Positions 32,259 through 41,568 of a stretch of 64,000 bases of DNA are shown here, in pieces. Location: positions 4,736,501-4,800,500 of the forward strand of contig NZ_CP096016.1 in NCBI RefSeq assembly GCF_023650515.1, given 5' to 3'. Made by a program: the position numbers and the translations under genes. Origin of the DNA: Alkalimarinus coralli (GTDB taxonomy: Bacteria; Pseudomonadota; Gammaproteobacteria; Pseudomonadales; Oleiphilaceae). Each line of letters starts with the position of its first letter. The first letter of the stretch is position 1. The notes below the pieces were generated by a model. It was not told where the DNA came from and made no database searches. It worked only from the letters and a program-made list of their open reading frames with translations.

Positions 32259-32362
32259 AGTTCTGAAATATTCTTTATAGTCATTATCCTGGTACGAACG
32301 TTCATATTGGCGTCGTTTTCTTTATATATGTTTGATGGATAAAAATAAAAAATAGGTTACTC

Positions 32363-33445
32363 ATGAACTACTTGAAATGGACTCTTCCTGTTCTGATTAT
32401 TGCTTCTATTGCTGCCTATTTGTGGCAGGGTGGTGATCCGGCGTCTGACGTTGCGGCAATGCCTAACAGCCTTGACCAATCTCCCTCTAACTCTTCGGCT
32501 AGGAAATTTTCTGCTGCGAAAGTGAAAGAGAATGCAGGGAATGCCTCTATGGTGGCAGAGAGGCTGCTACAGGAAGCCAACAAAATAGACGTATCGAATA
32601 CCGACTTGCCAAGCTCGTTGCGGGGAACAGAGGTTGACGGCGGGTTTAGAGTTGATGACGAGGGGAACCTTATTGTTGAGATCGGCATTAAACGGTATTT
32701 CGATTATTTTATGGCAACAGTTGGCGAAGAATCTCTCGCTGAAATCACTGCCCGGATCCACCGTTCGATCTCGACCCAGCTACAAGAGCCTGCAAGATCG
32801 CAGGCACTTGCCATCCTGCAGGATTACCTCTCCTACAAAACTGCGCTGTATGAACTCGAACAACAGTATGGGGAGTTCAACCCGATGTCATTCAGCGAGT
32901 CTCAAATCCCCCAGTTAACGGAACGGTTGGATGCGATGTTTAATGCTCGTCGAGCACATATGAGTGACAGTGTTGTAGAGGCATTTTTTGCAGAGGAAGA
33001 GGCGATTGATCGTTATACCCTGGAAAGGCTTACTGTAATGCATAATAGTGGGCTTTCGGAGGCAGAAAAAGCGAATAAAATGGCACAGTTGGAACAGATG
33101 TTGCCGGAGCACGTTAGAGAACAACGGGCTGAGGCAACTCAGTATCAACGTTATGCAGCCGAAGAAGCCAGGCTTAAAAATAACAACGCATCGCCCGCTG
33201 AAATTCATCAGCTGAGGGCTCAAGAGTTTGGAGAAGAGGGGGCTGCAAGGCTTGCGGCGCTGGACGAAAAACGTGCGGCTTGGGACCAACGTTTACAGCA
33301 ATATCGTGCGGAGAAGCAGCAGCTGGAAAAATCAGGTCTCAGTGAACAGGATTTGGGGCCGCAGATTAACGAGCTGCGTGCTCGTCACTTTTCAGAGGTT
33401 GAAATTCGTCGAGTTAAAGCGCTGGATCGTATTGCGGATAGCTAA
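32363..33445 (+). CDS. lifO: Lipase-specific foldase (lipase chaperone, LifO/LipB family)
   Basis: 360 residues. An N-terminal membrane segment (about 5-22) is followed by a variable linker and the steric-chaperone domain. The foldase hallmark is the SLRGTEVDGGF segment near residue 75, then VEIGIKRYFDYFMATVGEESLAEI. The rest is long helices with Gln, Glu and Arg, as in the extended arms of Pseudomonas Lif. In known species it folds a secreted lipase in the periplasm and is encoded directly downstream of that lipase. Here no lipase gene is adjacent; the upstream gene is SutA-like and separated by a terminator. The family call is good. Confidence 0.88.
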   Translation: MNYLKWTLPVLIIASIAAYLWQGGDPASDVAAMPNSLDQSPSNSSARKFSAAKVKENAGNASMVAERLLQEANKIDVSNTDLPSSLRGTEVDGGFRVDDEGNLIVEIGIKRYFDYFMATVGEESLAEITARIHRSISTQLQEPARSQALAILQDYLSYKTALYELEQQYGEFNPMSFSESQIPQLTERLDAMFNARRAHMSDSVVEAFFAEEEAIDRYTLERLTVMHNSGLSEAEKANKMAQLEQMLPEHVREQRAEATQYQRYAAEEARLKNNNASPAEIHQLRAQEFGEEGAARLAALDEKRAAWDQRLQQYRAEKQQLEKSGLSEQDLGPQINELRARHFSEVEIRRVKALDRIADS

Positions 33446-33548
33446 AATAGTGCGTTCTGGTTGACACTTTTGCTGAGTGTTTCGTCACAGAATGTTGTAT
33501 GAGTCGAAGACCTTATTTATACTCTTGGCCCATAACAATATGAAGTCA

Positions 33549-33565
33549 ATGCTGCCTGGCAGCAT
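33549..33565. repeat. 17-bp palindrome just upstream of the DUF3592-like gene
   Basis: ATGCTGCC-T-GGCAGCAT is a perfect inverted repeat of two 8-base arms, ending 20 bp before the ATG at 33585 and just ahead of AAGGA. It could be an operator or an RNA hairpin that affects access to the ribosome site. Confidence 0.5.
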
Positions 33566-33584
33566 CAGCAACAAGGATGAAACA

Positions 33585-34394
33585 ATGGACGTTTTTATAC
33601 TTGCTATGGGCTTAACCCTGCTGGCTGCAGGGTGGTTTCTCACCAGGGACTATGTGCGGTTTCTGTCTAGTGGCTACACGGTTAGAGGGGCTGTCGTTTC
33701 GATGCAGCATGCGTTTCTGCATCGCTATTCTGGTCTGCAACAACGTTTAGCTTCACCAAGTCTTAATCTCTATGCCTCACAATTGAGCGCTCACAGAAGC
33801 AGCCAGTATGGCATTTATCCGGTTGTTCAATACTTTTCTAATGGTGAGCCTGTTCGTTTCACTATGATCGACTGTGAAAAGCCAGGGCAATATCATGTTG
33901 GTGAAACCCTTGAGTTGAGGTTTAGCCGCTCAAGACGACACCACAACCGGGTTGGACGCCCGACTATGATGTTGATTCTGATGCTGACTGCACTTATTTC
34001 CGGGCTGATGGCTGGAGCAATGTTCTCGGAGGTTGGGCTGTCGTTTGCCCATATCTGCTTCGCTTCGCTGATACTTACGTTTTGTTTGTTTATTATTGGC
34101 GCGTACTATCGCTGTCAGGATGACTGCTGCCAAGAGCAGGACAAAAGGGGCCGTAATGGCAGAGCCAGATTGCTAATCTCTGAGCCATCGTCTTTTAGTC
34201 ACTGGTCATCAATGGTCGATGATGTGCGCCAGCGACGCCGAATATTAGGTTTTCAGTTATGCGGTGTAGGCTGTTTTGTATGCGGTTTGGTTGTGGTGGT
34301 GGCTGCATTCCTTTTTGACATCACTTATGCCAGCTATGGGCAGCACTTACAACTGACGAATAGCCAGCCCGAAAGCCTGGCAATCAACTATTAG
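33585..34394 (+). CDS. Membrane protein, possibly DUF3592-like
   Basis: A 269-residue protein with one N-terminal membrane segment (MDVFILAMGLTLLAAGWFL), a soluble stretch (about 22-130) with GIYPVVQYFSNGEPVRF that recalls the DUF3592 core, then two or three more hydrophobic segments (about 130-180 and 230-260). The ATG at 33585 follows AAGGA by 7 bases; the longer reading from 33477 would place a palindrome in the coding part and is not used. A 14-bp tandem repeat overlaps its stop codon. Function unknown. Confidence 0.6.
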   Translation: MDVFILAMGLTLLAAGWFLTRDYVRFLSSGYTVRGAVVSMQHAFLHRYSGLQQRLASPSLNLYASQLSAHRSSQYGIYPVVQYFSNGEPVRFTMIDCEKPGQYHVGETLELRFSRSRRHHNRVGRPTMMLILMLTALISGLMAGAMFSEVGLSFAHICFASLILTFCLFIIGAYYRCQDDCCQEQDKRGRNGRARLLISEPSSFSHWSSMVDDVRQRRRILGFQLCGVGCFVCGLVVVVAAFLFDITYASYGQHLQLTNSQPESLAINY

Positions 34395-34419
34395 TATCGG
34401 GCTGGTAGTATCGGGCTGG
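34392..34419. repeat. 14-bp perfect tandem duplication at a stop codon
   Basis: TAGTATCGGGCTGG occurs at 34392-34405 and again at 34406-34419 with no mismatch. The first TAG is the stop codon of the membrane-protein gene. Confidence 0.85.
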
Positions 34420-34585
34420 GCCAATTCTGTTTGTTAGCCGCTGAGCATTATTGGCCGCAATAGTGATTTATTTTTTCCTATCACGTATGCTTCGGATAAC
34501 CTTCGATAAAGGCTTGCTTGCCGCATATCAATGATGGCTTGTTCGCTCGTTTGCTATGCTCACATATTATCCTCTCACATAGTGA

Positions 34586-35623
<1,038 letters not shown>

Positions 35624-35695
35624 AGTATGCGCTGTATCTGTTAGCTAGAATCATTAAGCTAGAACAAGCACTCTCTGGAAAGGACTTGAACGGAC

Positions 35696-37843
35696 ATGAC
35701 TGACGCTAAAGCGAATAAAAAATCTGATAATAGTAAGCAGATGCCTGCGATTGTTAATGCAGCAGATGCATCAGCAGAAATAGATCTAAACTCGCATGAT
35801 TATTATATTAATAGGGAGCTCAGTCATCTCCAGTTTAACTATCGAGTGCTAAAACAGGCGATTGATAACAACCACCCCCTACTCAACAGGATGATGTTCT
35901 GCTGCATCTTCAGCAGCAACATGGATGAGTTTTTTGAAATCCGAGTGGCGGGCCTTAAGCATCAAATTAAGTATGGAAGGGAAACCGTTGGCCCTGATGG
36001 ATTAACGCCAGAGCAGATACTAACTGAAATAGATACGATTGCTCATGAGGTGGTTGAAGAGCAGTACCGAATACTGAATGAAGTGCTAATTCCAGAACTT
36101 CAAGAGCAAAACATTCGCTTTTTGCGCCGTAGCGAGTGGAATGACCGACAAGCTGAGTGGGTGGCAAATTACTTTGAAGCCGAGATTCTGCCTGTTATCA
36201 ACCCTATCGGGCTTGACCCTTCGCACCCCTTTCCTCGTTTGGTTAACAAGAGTCTGAACTTTATTGTGCAACTTGATGGCCAAGATGCCTTTGGGCGGGA
36301 AACCGGGATGGCGATAGTGCCCGCGCCGCGCTCGTTGCCGCGCCTGGTGCGATTCCCCGATGATGTGTGTGATGGTGGGGACAACCTGGTGTTTTTGTCT
36401 TCGATGATTCACGAGCATGCCGATAAGCTGTTTCCAGGAATGGATGTTAAAGGCTGTTACCAGTTTCGTCTTACACGAAATGCCGACTTGGTTTTAGCTC
36501 ATGACGATATGGAAGACTTGGCTTCTGCCCTTCGAGGTGAGTTGCTGAGCCGCCGGTTTGGTGATGCGGTACGGCTAGAGGTTGCAGATAACTGCCCTCA
36601 AGAGCTGGTGCAGTTTTTGTTGGATGAGTTTGGGTTGTCGGAGCGAGAGCTATACCGGGTTCGCGGCCCGGTAAACCTTATACGGATGATGAATCTAGAG
36701 AAGTTGATCAGCCGCAATGACCTGTCATACCCTCGTTTTACACCGGGGCTTCCGAAACCTCTTAACAGCAAACAGGATATTTTCGCTGCCATCCGCCAAA
36801 AAGATATTCTATTGTTACACCCTTATCAGAGTTTTACTCCGGTGGTTGATTTGCTGCGACAGTCAGCCAAAGACCCTAGCGTGGTGGCGATTAAGCAGAC
36901 GCTGTATAGAACCGGAGCTGAGTCAGAGATTGTTGCGGCGCTTGTTGATGCAGCCCGTCGTGGCAAGGAAGTAACTGCGGTGATTGAGTTACGCGCACGC
37001 TTCGATGAAGCAGAAAACCTGGAGCTTGCCAGCCGACTGCAAGAGGCCGGTGTTGTCGTGGTTTATGGTGTGGTTGGCTATAAGACTCATGCGAAGATGA
37101 TCTTAATCGTACGGCGAGAAGAAGGTGGTTTTAAGCGTTATGTTCATCTGGGCACCGGGAACTACCACGCTGGAAATGCGAGGCTTTATACCGACTATAG
37201 TTTTATGAGTGCTGATGAAGCGCTGGTTAAAGATGTGCATAAGATTTTCCAGCAGTTAACCGGAATGGGTAAAGCGCTAAAAATAAAGAAGCTTTTCCAT
37301 GCTCCCTTTACTCTGCACAGCAAGATGATTGAGTTAATTGAGCGAGAAGCGCAGCATGCTGCAGAAGGGAAAAGTGCCTACATCCTTATAAAAATTAATT
37401 CGTTGACCGACCCGAAAGTGATGAAGGCGCTTTTTAAGGCTTCTCAGGCGGGAGTAAAGATTGATTTGATCGTTCGTGGAACCTGCTGCTTGCGGCCAGG
37501 AATTCCTGGTGTTTCAGAAAACATCACGGTTCGCTCGGTGATTGGGCGTTTTCTAGAGCATACACGGGTTCATTACTTTGAAAATAACGGTCGACCCGTT
37601 GTGTATGGCTCCAGTGCTGACTGGATGGTAAGAAACCTGGTGCACCGTGTGGAAACCTGCTTTCCGGTAGAAGACAAAAAGCTGGCGGAGCGAGTTAAGG
37701 AAGAGTTGGGCTACTACCTTCAGGATAATTGCCTCAGCTGGCTATTGCAGGCTGATGGGGAATATATCTTGAACCATCCGGCTGAAGGGGAAGAGCGCTT
37801 TAGCGTGCAACAAAAATTACTAGAAACGCTTTCTGCGGTTTAA
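35696..37843 (+). CDS. ppk: Polyphosphate kinase 1
   Basis: A 715-residue enzyme that reversibly makes long-chain polyphosphate from ATP. Landmarks: NRELSHLQFNYRVLKQA at the N-terminus, KDILLLHPYQSF, AIKQTLYRTGAESEIV, the autophosphorylated His region GYKTHAKMILIVRRE, HLGTGNYHAGNARLYTD, and GSSADWMVRNLVHRVET near the end. The N-terminal 30 residues are Lys-, Asn- and Ala-rich and vary in the family. It follows hemB and precedes the AI-2E permease gene by 54 bp. With the PiT permease gene elsewhere in the window it links phosphate uptake and storage. Confidence 0.96.
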   Translation: MTDAKANKKSDNSKQMPAIVNAADASAEIDLNSHDYYINRELSHLQFNYRVLKQAIDNNHPLLNRMMFCCIFSSNMDEFFEIRVAGLKHQIKYGRETVGPDGLTPEQILTEIDTIAHEVVEEQYRILNEVLIPELQEQNIRFLRRSEWNDRQAEWVANYFEAEILPVINPIGLDPSHPFPRLVNKSLNFIVQLDGQDAFGRETGMAIVPAPRSLPRLVRFPDDVCDGGDNLVFLSSMIHEHADKLFPGMDVKGCYQFRLTRNADLVLAHDDMEDLASALRGELLSRRFGDAVRLEVADNCPQELVQFLLDEFGLSERELYRVRGPVNLIRMMNLEKLISRNDLSYPRFTPGLPKPLNSKQDIFAAIRQKDILLLHPYQSFTPVVDLLRQSAKDPSVVAIKQTLYRTGAESEIVAALVDAARRGKEVTAVIELRARFDEAENLELASRLQEAGVVVVYGVVGYKTHAKMILIVRREEGGFKRYVHLGTGNYHAGNARLYTDYSFMSADEALVKDVHKIFQQLTGMGKALKIKKLFHAPFTLHSKMIELIEREAQHAAEGKSAYILIKINSLTDPKVMKALFKASQAGVKIDLIVRGTCCLRPGIPGVSENITVRSVIGRFLEHTRVHYFENNGRPVVYGSSADWMVRNLVHRVETCFPVEDKKLAERVKEELGYYLQDNCLSWLLQADGEYILNHPAEGEERFSVQQKLLETLSAV

Positions 37844-37897
37844 TATAGTAGCGCTTCAATATTCGCCATAACCCTGTTAACTAGGGACGGAAATACT

Positions 37898-38962
37898 ATG
37901 CAGGATCACACAGGGTTCTCAGGCGCATCGCGCACAATCATCATATTAGCGGCTTTTGTCATTGTCGTGGCAGGGATAAAAACCGCTGAATCCTTGATGG
38001 TCACGTTTTTACTCTCAGGCTTTTTTGCCATTATCTGTGCCCCCCCCTTTATGTTTATGCTACGCAAGGGCGTGCCAGACTGGATATCGTTGTTTATTGT
38101 TGTTGTTGGCATTACAGCGATGCAGTTTCTATTTATTACCATTATTGCATCCTCTGTTTCAGACTTCTCAAGAGAGCTTCCTTTGTATCAGGAACGGCTG
38201 CATCAATTGTTTATTAATTTCACCGGGACACTGGAAGGGTGGGGGGTCGATGTGCCAGAGAGCGTCATAAAGCAACATTTTGACCCCGGTGTTATTCTGA
38301 AAATTGCTGCAAATACGCTGGGAAGTCTCGGTGGTGTGCTGTCTAATTCCTTTATGATCATCCTTACAGTTATTTTCATGCTGTTTGAAGGCTCCAGTTT
38401 GCCGAATAAATTGCATGCCGCTTTTGGTGAGGACAGCATGCATATGGCGCATATCTCTCGCTTTCTTAATGATGTAAAAAGCTATATGACGATTAAATCA
38501 ATCATTAGCTTGATGACAGGGCTCGTTATTTACATATGGCTGTTGGTGGTTGGCGTCGATTATGCCTTGCTATGGGGCGTTGTGGCCTTTCTGTTCAACT
38601 TCGTGCCGAATATTGGCTCAATTATTGCGGCTGTTCCCGCTGTGCTGCTTGCATTAATCCAGCTGGGGCCTCTCTCCGCAGCGCTAGCAGGCGCAGGGTT
38701 TTTATTTGCAAATATAATTATGGGGAATGTTATCGAACCTCGTTATATGGGCAAAGGGCTCGGTCTATCAACGCTTATTGTATTTTTGTCTCTGGTATTC
38801 TGGGGGTGGATAATGGGGCCTGTTGGGATGCTGCTGTCAGTGCCTTTAACGATGTTGATGAAAATTGCATTTGAAAGCAGTGAAGAGACAAAGTGGCTGG
38901 CAATTATTATGGGGCCTGATATCAAAGACTCTGAAATCAAACAGCACTATGAACCTAAATAG
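37898..38962 (+). CDS. AI-2E family transporter (PerM/TqsA type)
   Basis: A 354-residue integral membrane protein with about eight hydrophobic segments in the PerM/TqsA pattern. The C-terminal half holds the family hallmark FLFNFVPNIGSIIAAVPAVLLAL and NVIEPRYMGKGLGLSTLIVFLSLVFWGWIMGPVGMLLSVPLT. TqsA exports AI-2 in E. coli; most others have unknown or ion-antiport roles, and no luxS is visible. A run of eight C (38040-38047) encodes Ala-Pro-Pro near residue 50 and is a slippage-prone site. The gene follows ppk closely. Confidence 0.9.
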   Translation: MQDHTGFSGASRTIIILAAFVIVVAGIKTAESLMVTFLLSGFFAIICAPPFMFMLRKGVPDWISLFIVVVGITAMQFLFITIIASSVSDFSRELPLYQERLHQLFINFTGTLEGWGVDVPESVIKQHFDPGVILKIAANTLGSLGGVLSNSFMIILTVIFMLFEGSSLPNKLHAAFGEDSMHMAHISRFLNDVKSYMTIKSIISLMTGLVIYIWLLVVGVDYALLWGVVAFLFNFVPNIGSIIAAVPAVLLALIQLGPLSAALAGAGFLFANIIMGNVIEPRYMGKGLGLSTLIVFLSLVFWGWIMGPVGMLLSVPLTMLMKIAFESSEETKWLAIIMGPDIKDSEIKQHYEPK

Positions 38963-38986
38963 CACGTTTATTGGGAGGGAAGAGCA

Positions 38987-39343
38987 ATGCGATTCAAATT
39001 GGTGAGAAAAGAAACAGCGCGGAGTCGAGCAGGCCATCTACTCATTACACTGGTTGCTATGCTGAGCGTCGCGCCAGGTGTTTTTGCGACGCCCGTATAT
39101 ATTAATGAGCACTTTAATGGTTTGGATGTTTCTGCCGAGTCGAGCCTGGTAGGCCAGCAAGCCATGGCGTTTGTTGAGAATGGTGAAGCGCAGGCAATTC
39201 AATGCACTGTGACATTTAGGAATGGGCCAGAACTGCCTGTAAAAAGGCGAGAAACAATTAAGCCGGGAGTGAAAAAGGTTTTTGAAGCAGCGATGAAACG
39301 TACAATTGTTAAGCTAACAATTGATGTTGAATGCAATAAATAA
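38987..39343 (+). CDS. Small exported protein, unknown function
   Basis: 118 residues. After a basic N-terminus (MRFKLVRKETARSRAG) comes a hydrophobic core (LLITLVAMLSVAPGVFA) and a signal-peptidase site. The mature 80 residues form a likely small beta-sandwich with two cysteines (QCTVTF and VECNK) that could form a disulfide. Similar small exported proteins are known beside hemB/ppk in Pseudomonas-type genomes, but no function is established. It starts 24 bp after the AI-2E gene. Confidence 0.7.
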   Translation: MRFKLVRKETARSRAGHLLITLVAMLSVAPGVFATPVYINEHFNGLDVSAESSLVGQQAMAFVENGEAQAIQCTVTFRNGPELPVKRRETIKPGVKKVFEAAMKRTIVKLTIDVECNK

Positions 39344-39450
39344 GTAAGCGGTTACTTACCTTTAAACAACAAGGATAAATGCCTTAGCTGTATTTATGGC
39401 GTGTCAGGTTACGTATACTTGAGCGCACGATTAAACGATGGAGTATATAG

Positions 39451-40746
39451 ATGAATAAATTGGTTGGTGTTGGGCTTGCGGGTCTGGGAGTGGTTGCGTT
39501 AGGTGGGCCATATGTGAGTGGTACTCAGGCTGAGAGTCAGTATCATCAAGCAATCCAGGCGCTTAACAATCAGGCGGGTGTTACGGTTATCAGTGAAGAG
39601 TATGATAGAGGATACTTTGCTGCTGACTCCATTACCCTGATACAGCTTGATCGAACTGAGTTTGATGAGGAGCTACCTAAGGAAATCCGTTTCAAAACTC
39701 ACTATTCCCATGGTGTATATTCAGTTAATGCGGTCTCTCATCTAATTTTTGACGAAGAAACTACCGCAGAACTTGAAAAATTATTAGGTGATAAGCCCCC
39801 GGTTGAAGTCATTACAACTGTCAATTTATTTGGTGATGCCTCAGTGGTCGCCAAGACGCCTGAAGTGGATTATAGCGACGACGAAAGCGGTGATAAGGTT
39901 TCTATTTCAGCACTTGAAATGATCGTAGACATTCCATCCAGCCTCGAACAGGTAACGGCAAGTATTGATTGGCCAGGCATGAATCTGTCAGGAGAGAGCG
40001 GTGAAGAAATAAAAGTCGGCCAATTCTCAATGACGCAGACAGGGAGTCAGCTGACTGACTATCTCTGGGCAAGCGATATGACCATGACCTTGGATTCGAT
40101 TACAGGGCTGGAGAGTGGTCAGCGGTTTGATCTCAAAAAACTAGAGATGAGCTCTGTGACGGAGCAGTCTTCGGAAGGCCGGGTTGACTCTGGGTTTGAA
40201 ATGTCTATTGATAGCGTTAAGTTAAATGAAGATGAATTTAAGAATCATAAACTGGTCTTTAGTTTGAAAAATCTGGCAATGATTGAGTTCGACGCATTAA
40301 TGGAGACATTCGACAAACTTGAAGAAACTTCACAGATTGGCGACCCTCAGCAACAGGCGATGGCGCAAATGGAGCAGTTTGCACGAGTGGGTCAGGATGT
40401 TACCGCGCTGCTTAACAAAGGCCTGGAGATTGATGTCTCTGAACTCTTTGTTAATACACCTAAAGGTGATGTGAAAGGCCTGCTTCATATTGAACAGCCA
40501 GAGTCAAAAGAAGTCAGTAATGCAGGTCCGGGGGCCCTGTTGAAGACAACTAAGGGGAACTTGTCGTTGTCTATTCCTGCTCAGTTATTAGAGCAAGGCG
40601 GACCTGAAATGCAGCAGCAGTTACAAGCATTGCTTAGTCAAAACCTCATTGTAAAAGATGGTGAGCGCTATAAAACCGAAGCAACGCTTGAGAATATGAT
40701 GATGAATATAAATGGTACTGAAATGCCCTTGCCCCCTCTAATGTAG
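39451..40746 (+). CDS. DUF945 family protein (YdgA-like)
   Basis: A 431-residue protein with an N-terminal membrane anchor or signal (LVGVGLAGLGVVALGGPYVSG) and a long beta-rich exterior part. The segment YHQAIQALNNQAGVTVISEEYDRGYFAADS is the family's conserved N-terminal stretch. It ends with a short DGERYKTEATLENMMMNINGTEMPLP. YdgA-like proteins are anchored in the inner membrane facing the periplasm; their role is not known. It has a separate leader of about 107 bp. Confidence 0.85.
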   Translation: MNKLVGVGLAGLGVVALGGPYVSGTQAESQYHQAIQALNNQAGVTVISEEYDRGYFAADSITLIQLDRTEFDEELPKEIRFKTHYSHGVYSVNAVSHLIFDEETTAELEKLLGDKPPVEVITTVNLFGDASVVAKTPEVDYSDDESGDKVSISALEMIVDIPSSLEQVTASIDWPGMNLSGESGEEIKVGQFSMTQTGSQLTDYLWASDMTMTLDSITGLESGQRFDLKKLEMSSVTEQSSEGRVDSGFEMSIDSVKLNEDEFKNHKLVFSLKNLAMIEFDALMETFDKLEETSQIGDPQQQAMAQMEQFARVGQDVTALLNKGLEIDVSELFVNTPKGDVKGLLHIEQPESKEVSNAGPGALLKTTKGNLSLSIPAQLLEQGGPEMQQQLQALLSQNLIVKDGERYKTEATLENMMMNINGTEMPLPPLM

Positions 40747-40768
40747 GCAATAGGTAGGAGCATAGAAC

Positions 40769-40809
40769 AAAAAAAAAGCGGAGTTTGTGTTAGCGACTCC
40801 GCTTTTTTA
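40769..40809. terminator. Bidirectional intrinsic terminator
   Basis: AAAAAGCGGAGT (about 40773-40784) pairs with ACTCCGCTTTTTT (40796-40808). A runs on the left and T runs on the right allow termination in both directions. It lies between the DUF945 gene and the converging coiled-coil gene. Confidence 0.9.
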
Positions 40810-40854
40810 TAAGTTATTGCTTCTAATGGCTTTTATATGGCTTGGTTATGGCCG

Positions 40855-41400
40855 TTAAAAGTCCGGTTCCATCAAAACTTCACCCGTTTGCAACCGTTTT
40901 AGTTCCCGCTCTCTTTGTTGGCTCATTGAAATGGCCTTATTCATCTGTTCGGTATAGAGTTCCAGCCAGGTTCGTGACCCGGGCACCATATGGGCTAAAT
41001 CATACATCCCTGATTTCATTGACTTTATGTACTCTTGATAACTCTTTTCTTGCTGCAACAAAATACGCTGAAACGTGGGGGCACTACTATTGTTAAGTAG
41101 GCCTTTCAAATCCTCATAAGCTTCTTCCGTACTGTCAATAAGGTTTTGCTGTGCTGCGACTTGCTCTTTAAGTGCTGTTAGCTCCTGTTGAACTTTTATA
41201 AATGCTTCTTGTTCTACCAATGAACTATCTTCGCCCATGCTGGAGATAATCATGGTGGTAAGCGTGACTGAAATCGCGACGATGAGCGTGAGCGCTAATA
41301 TCAGCAGCACTACCTTGTTGGCAGTAACGCTTTTTTCTAGCATTGAAATCCGCTGCTCTTCCGATAGCTCTTCATGCTCGTCGGCTCTATCTTTTTCCAT
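40855..41400 (-). CDS. Membrane-anchored coiled-coil protein, unknown function
   Basis: A 181-residue protein. A charged N-terminus (MEKDRADEHEELSEEQR) precedes one membrane helix (about 29-54). A Gln/Glu/Leu-rich coiled coil follows (about 60-110), then an amphipathic helical tail. The topology suggests a single-pass inner-membrane protein with a periplasmic coiled coil. No family is recognised. The second of two ATG codons (41400) has GAGAG at a better distance. Confidence 0.72.
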   Translation of the reverse strand: MEKDRADEHEELSEEQRISMLEKSVTANKVVLLILALTLIVAISVTLTTMIISSMGEDSSLVEQEAFIKVQQELTALKEQVAAQQNLIDSTEEAYEDLKGLLNNSSAPTFQRILLQQEKSYQEYIKSMKSGMYDLAHMVPGSRTWLELYTEQMNKAISMSQQRERELKRLQTGEVLMEPDF

Positions 41401-41568
41401 CATCTAACTCTCGCTCCGGTTTTGATTCAGTCTACGTTAACTTTATTGTCTTGGTTACAGTGTAGACAAGAATAAAGGGTTTTAAAAATAAAGGGATAGG
41501 AGGTGTAGTTTGGGATGTTCTTAAGAAGTCAGGCTTACTGTTTAATTCAAAGAACAACGGCGCTTGAG

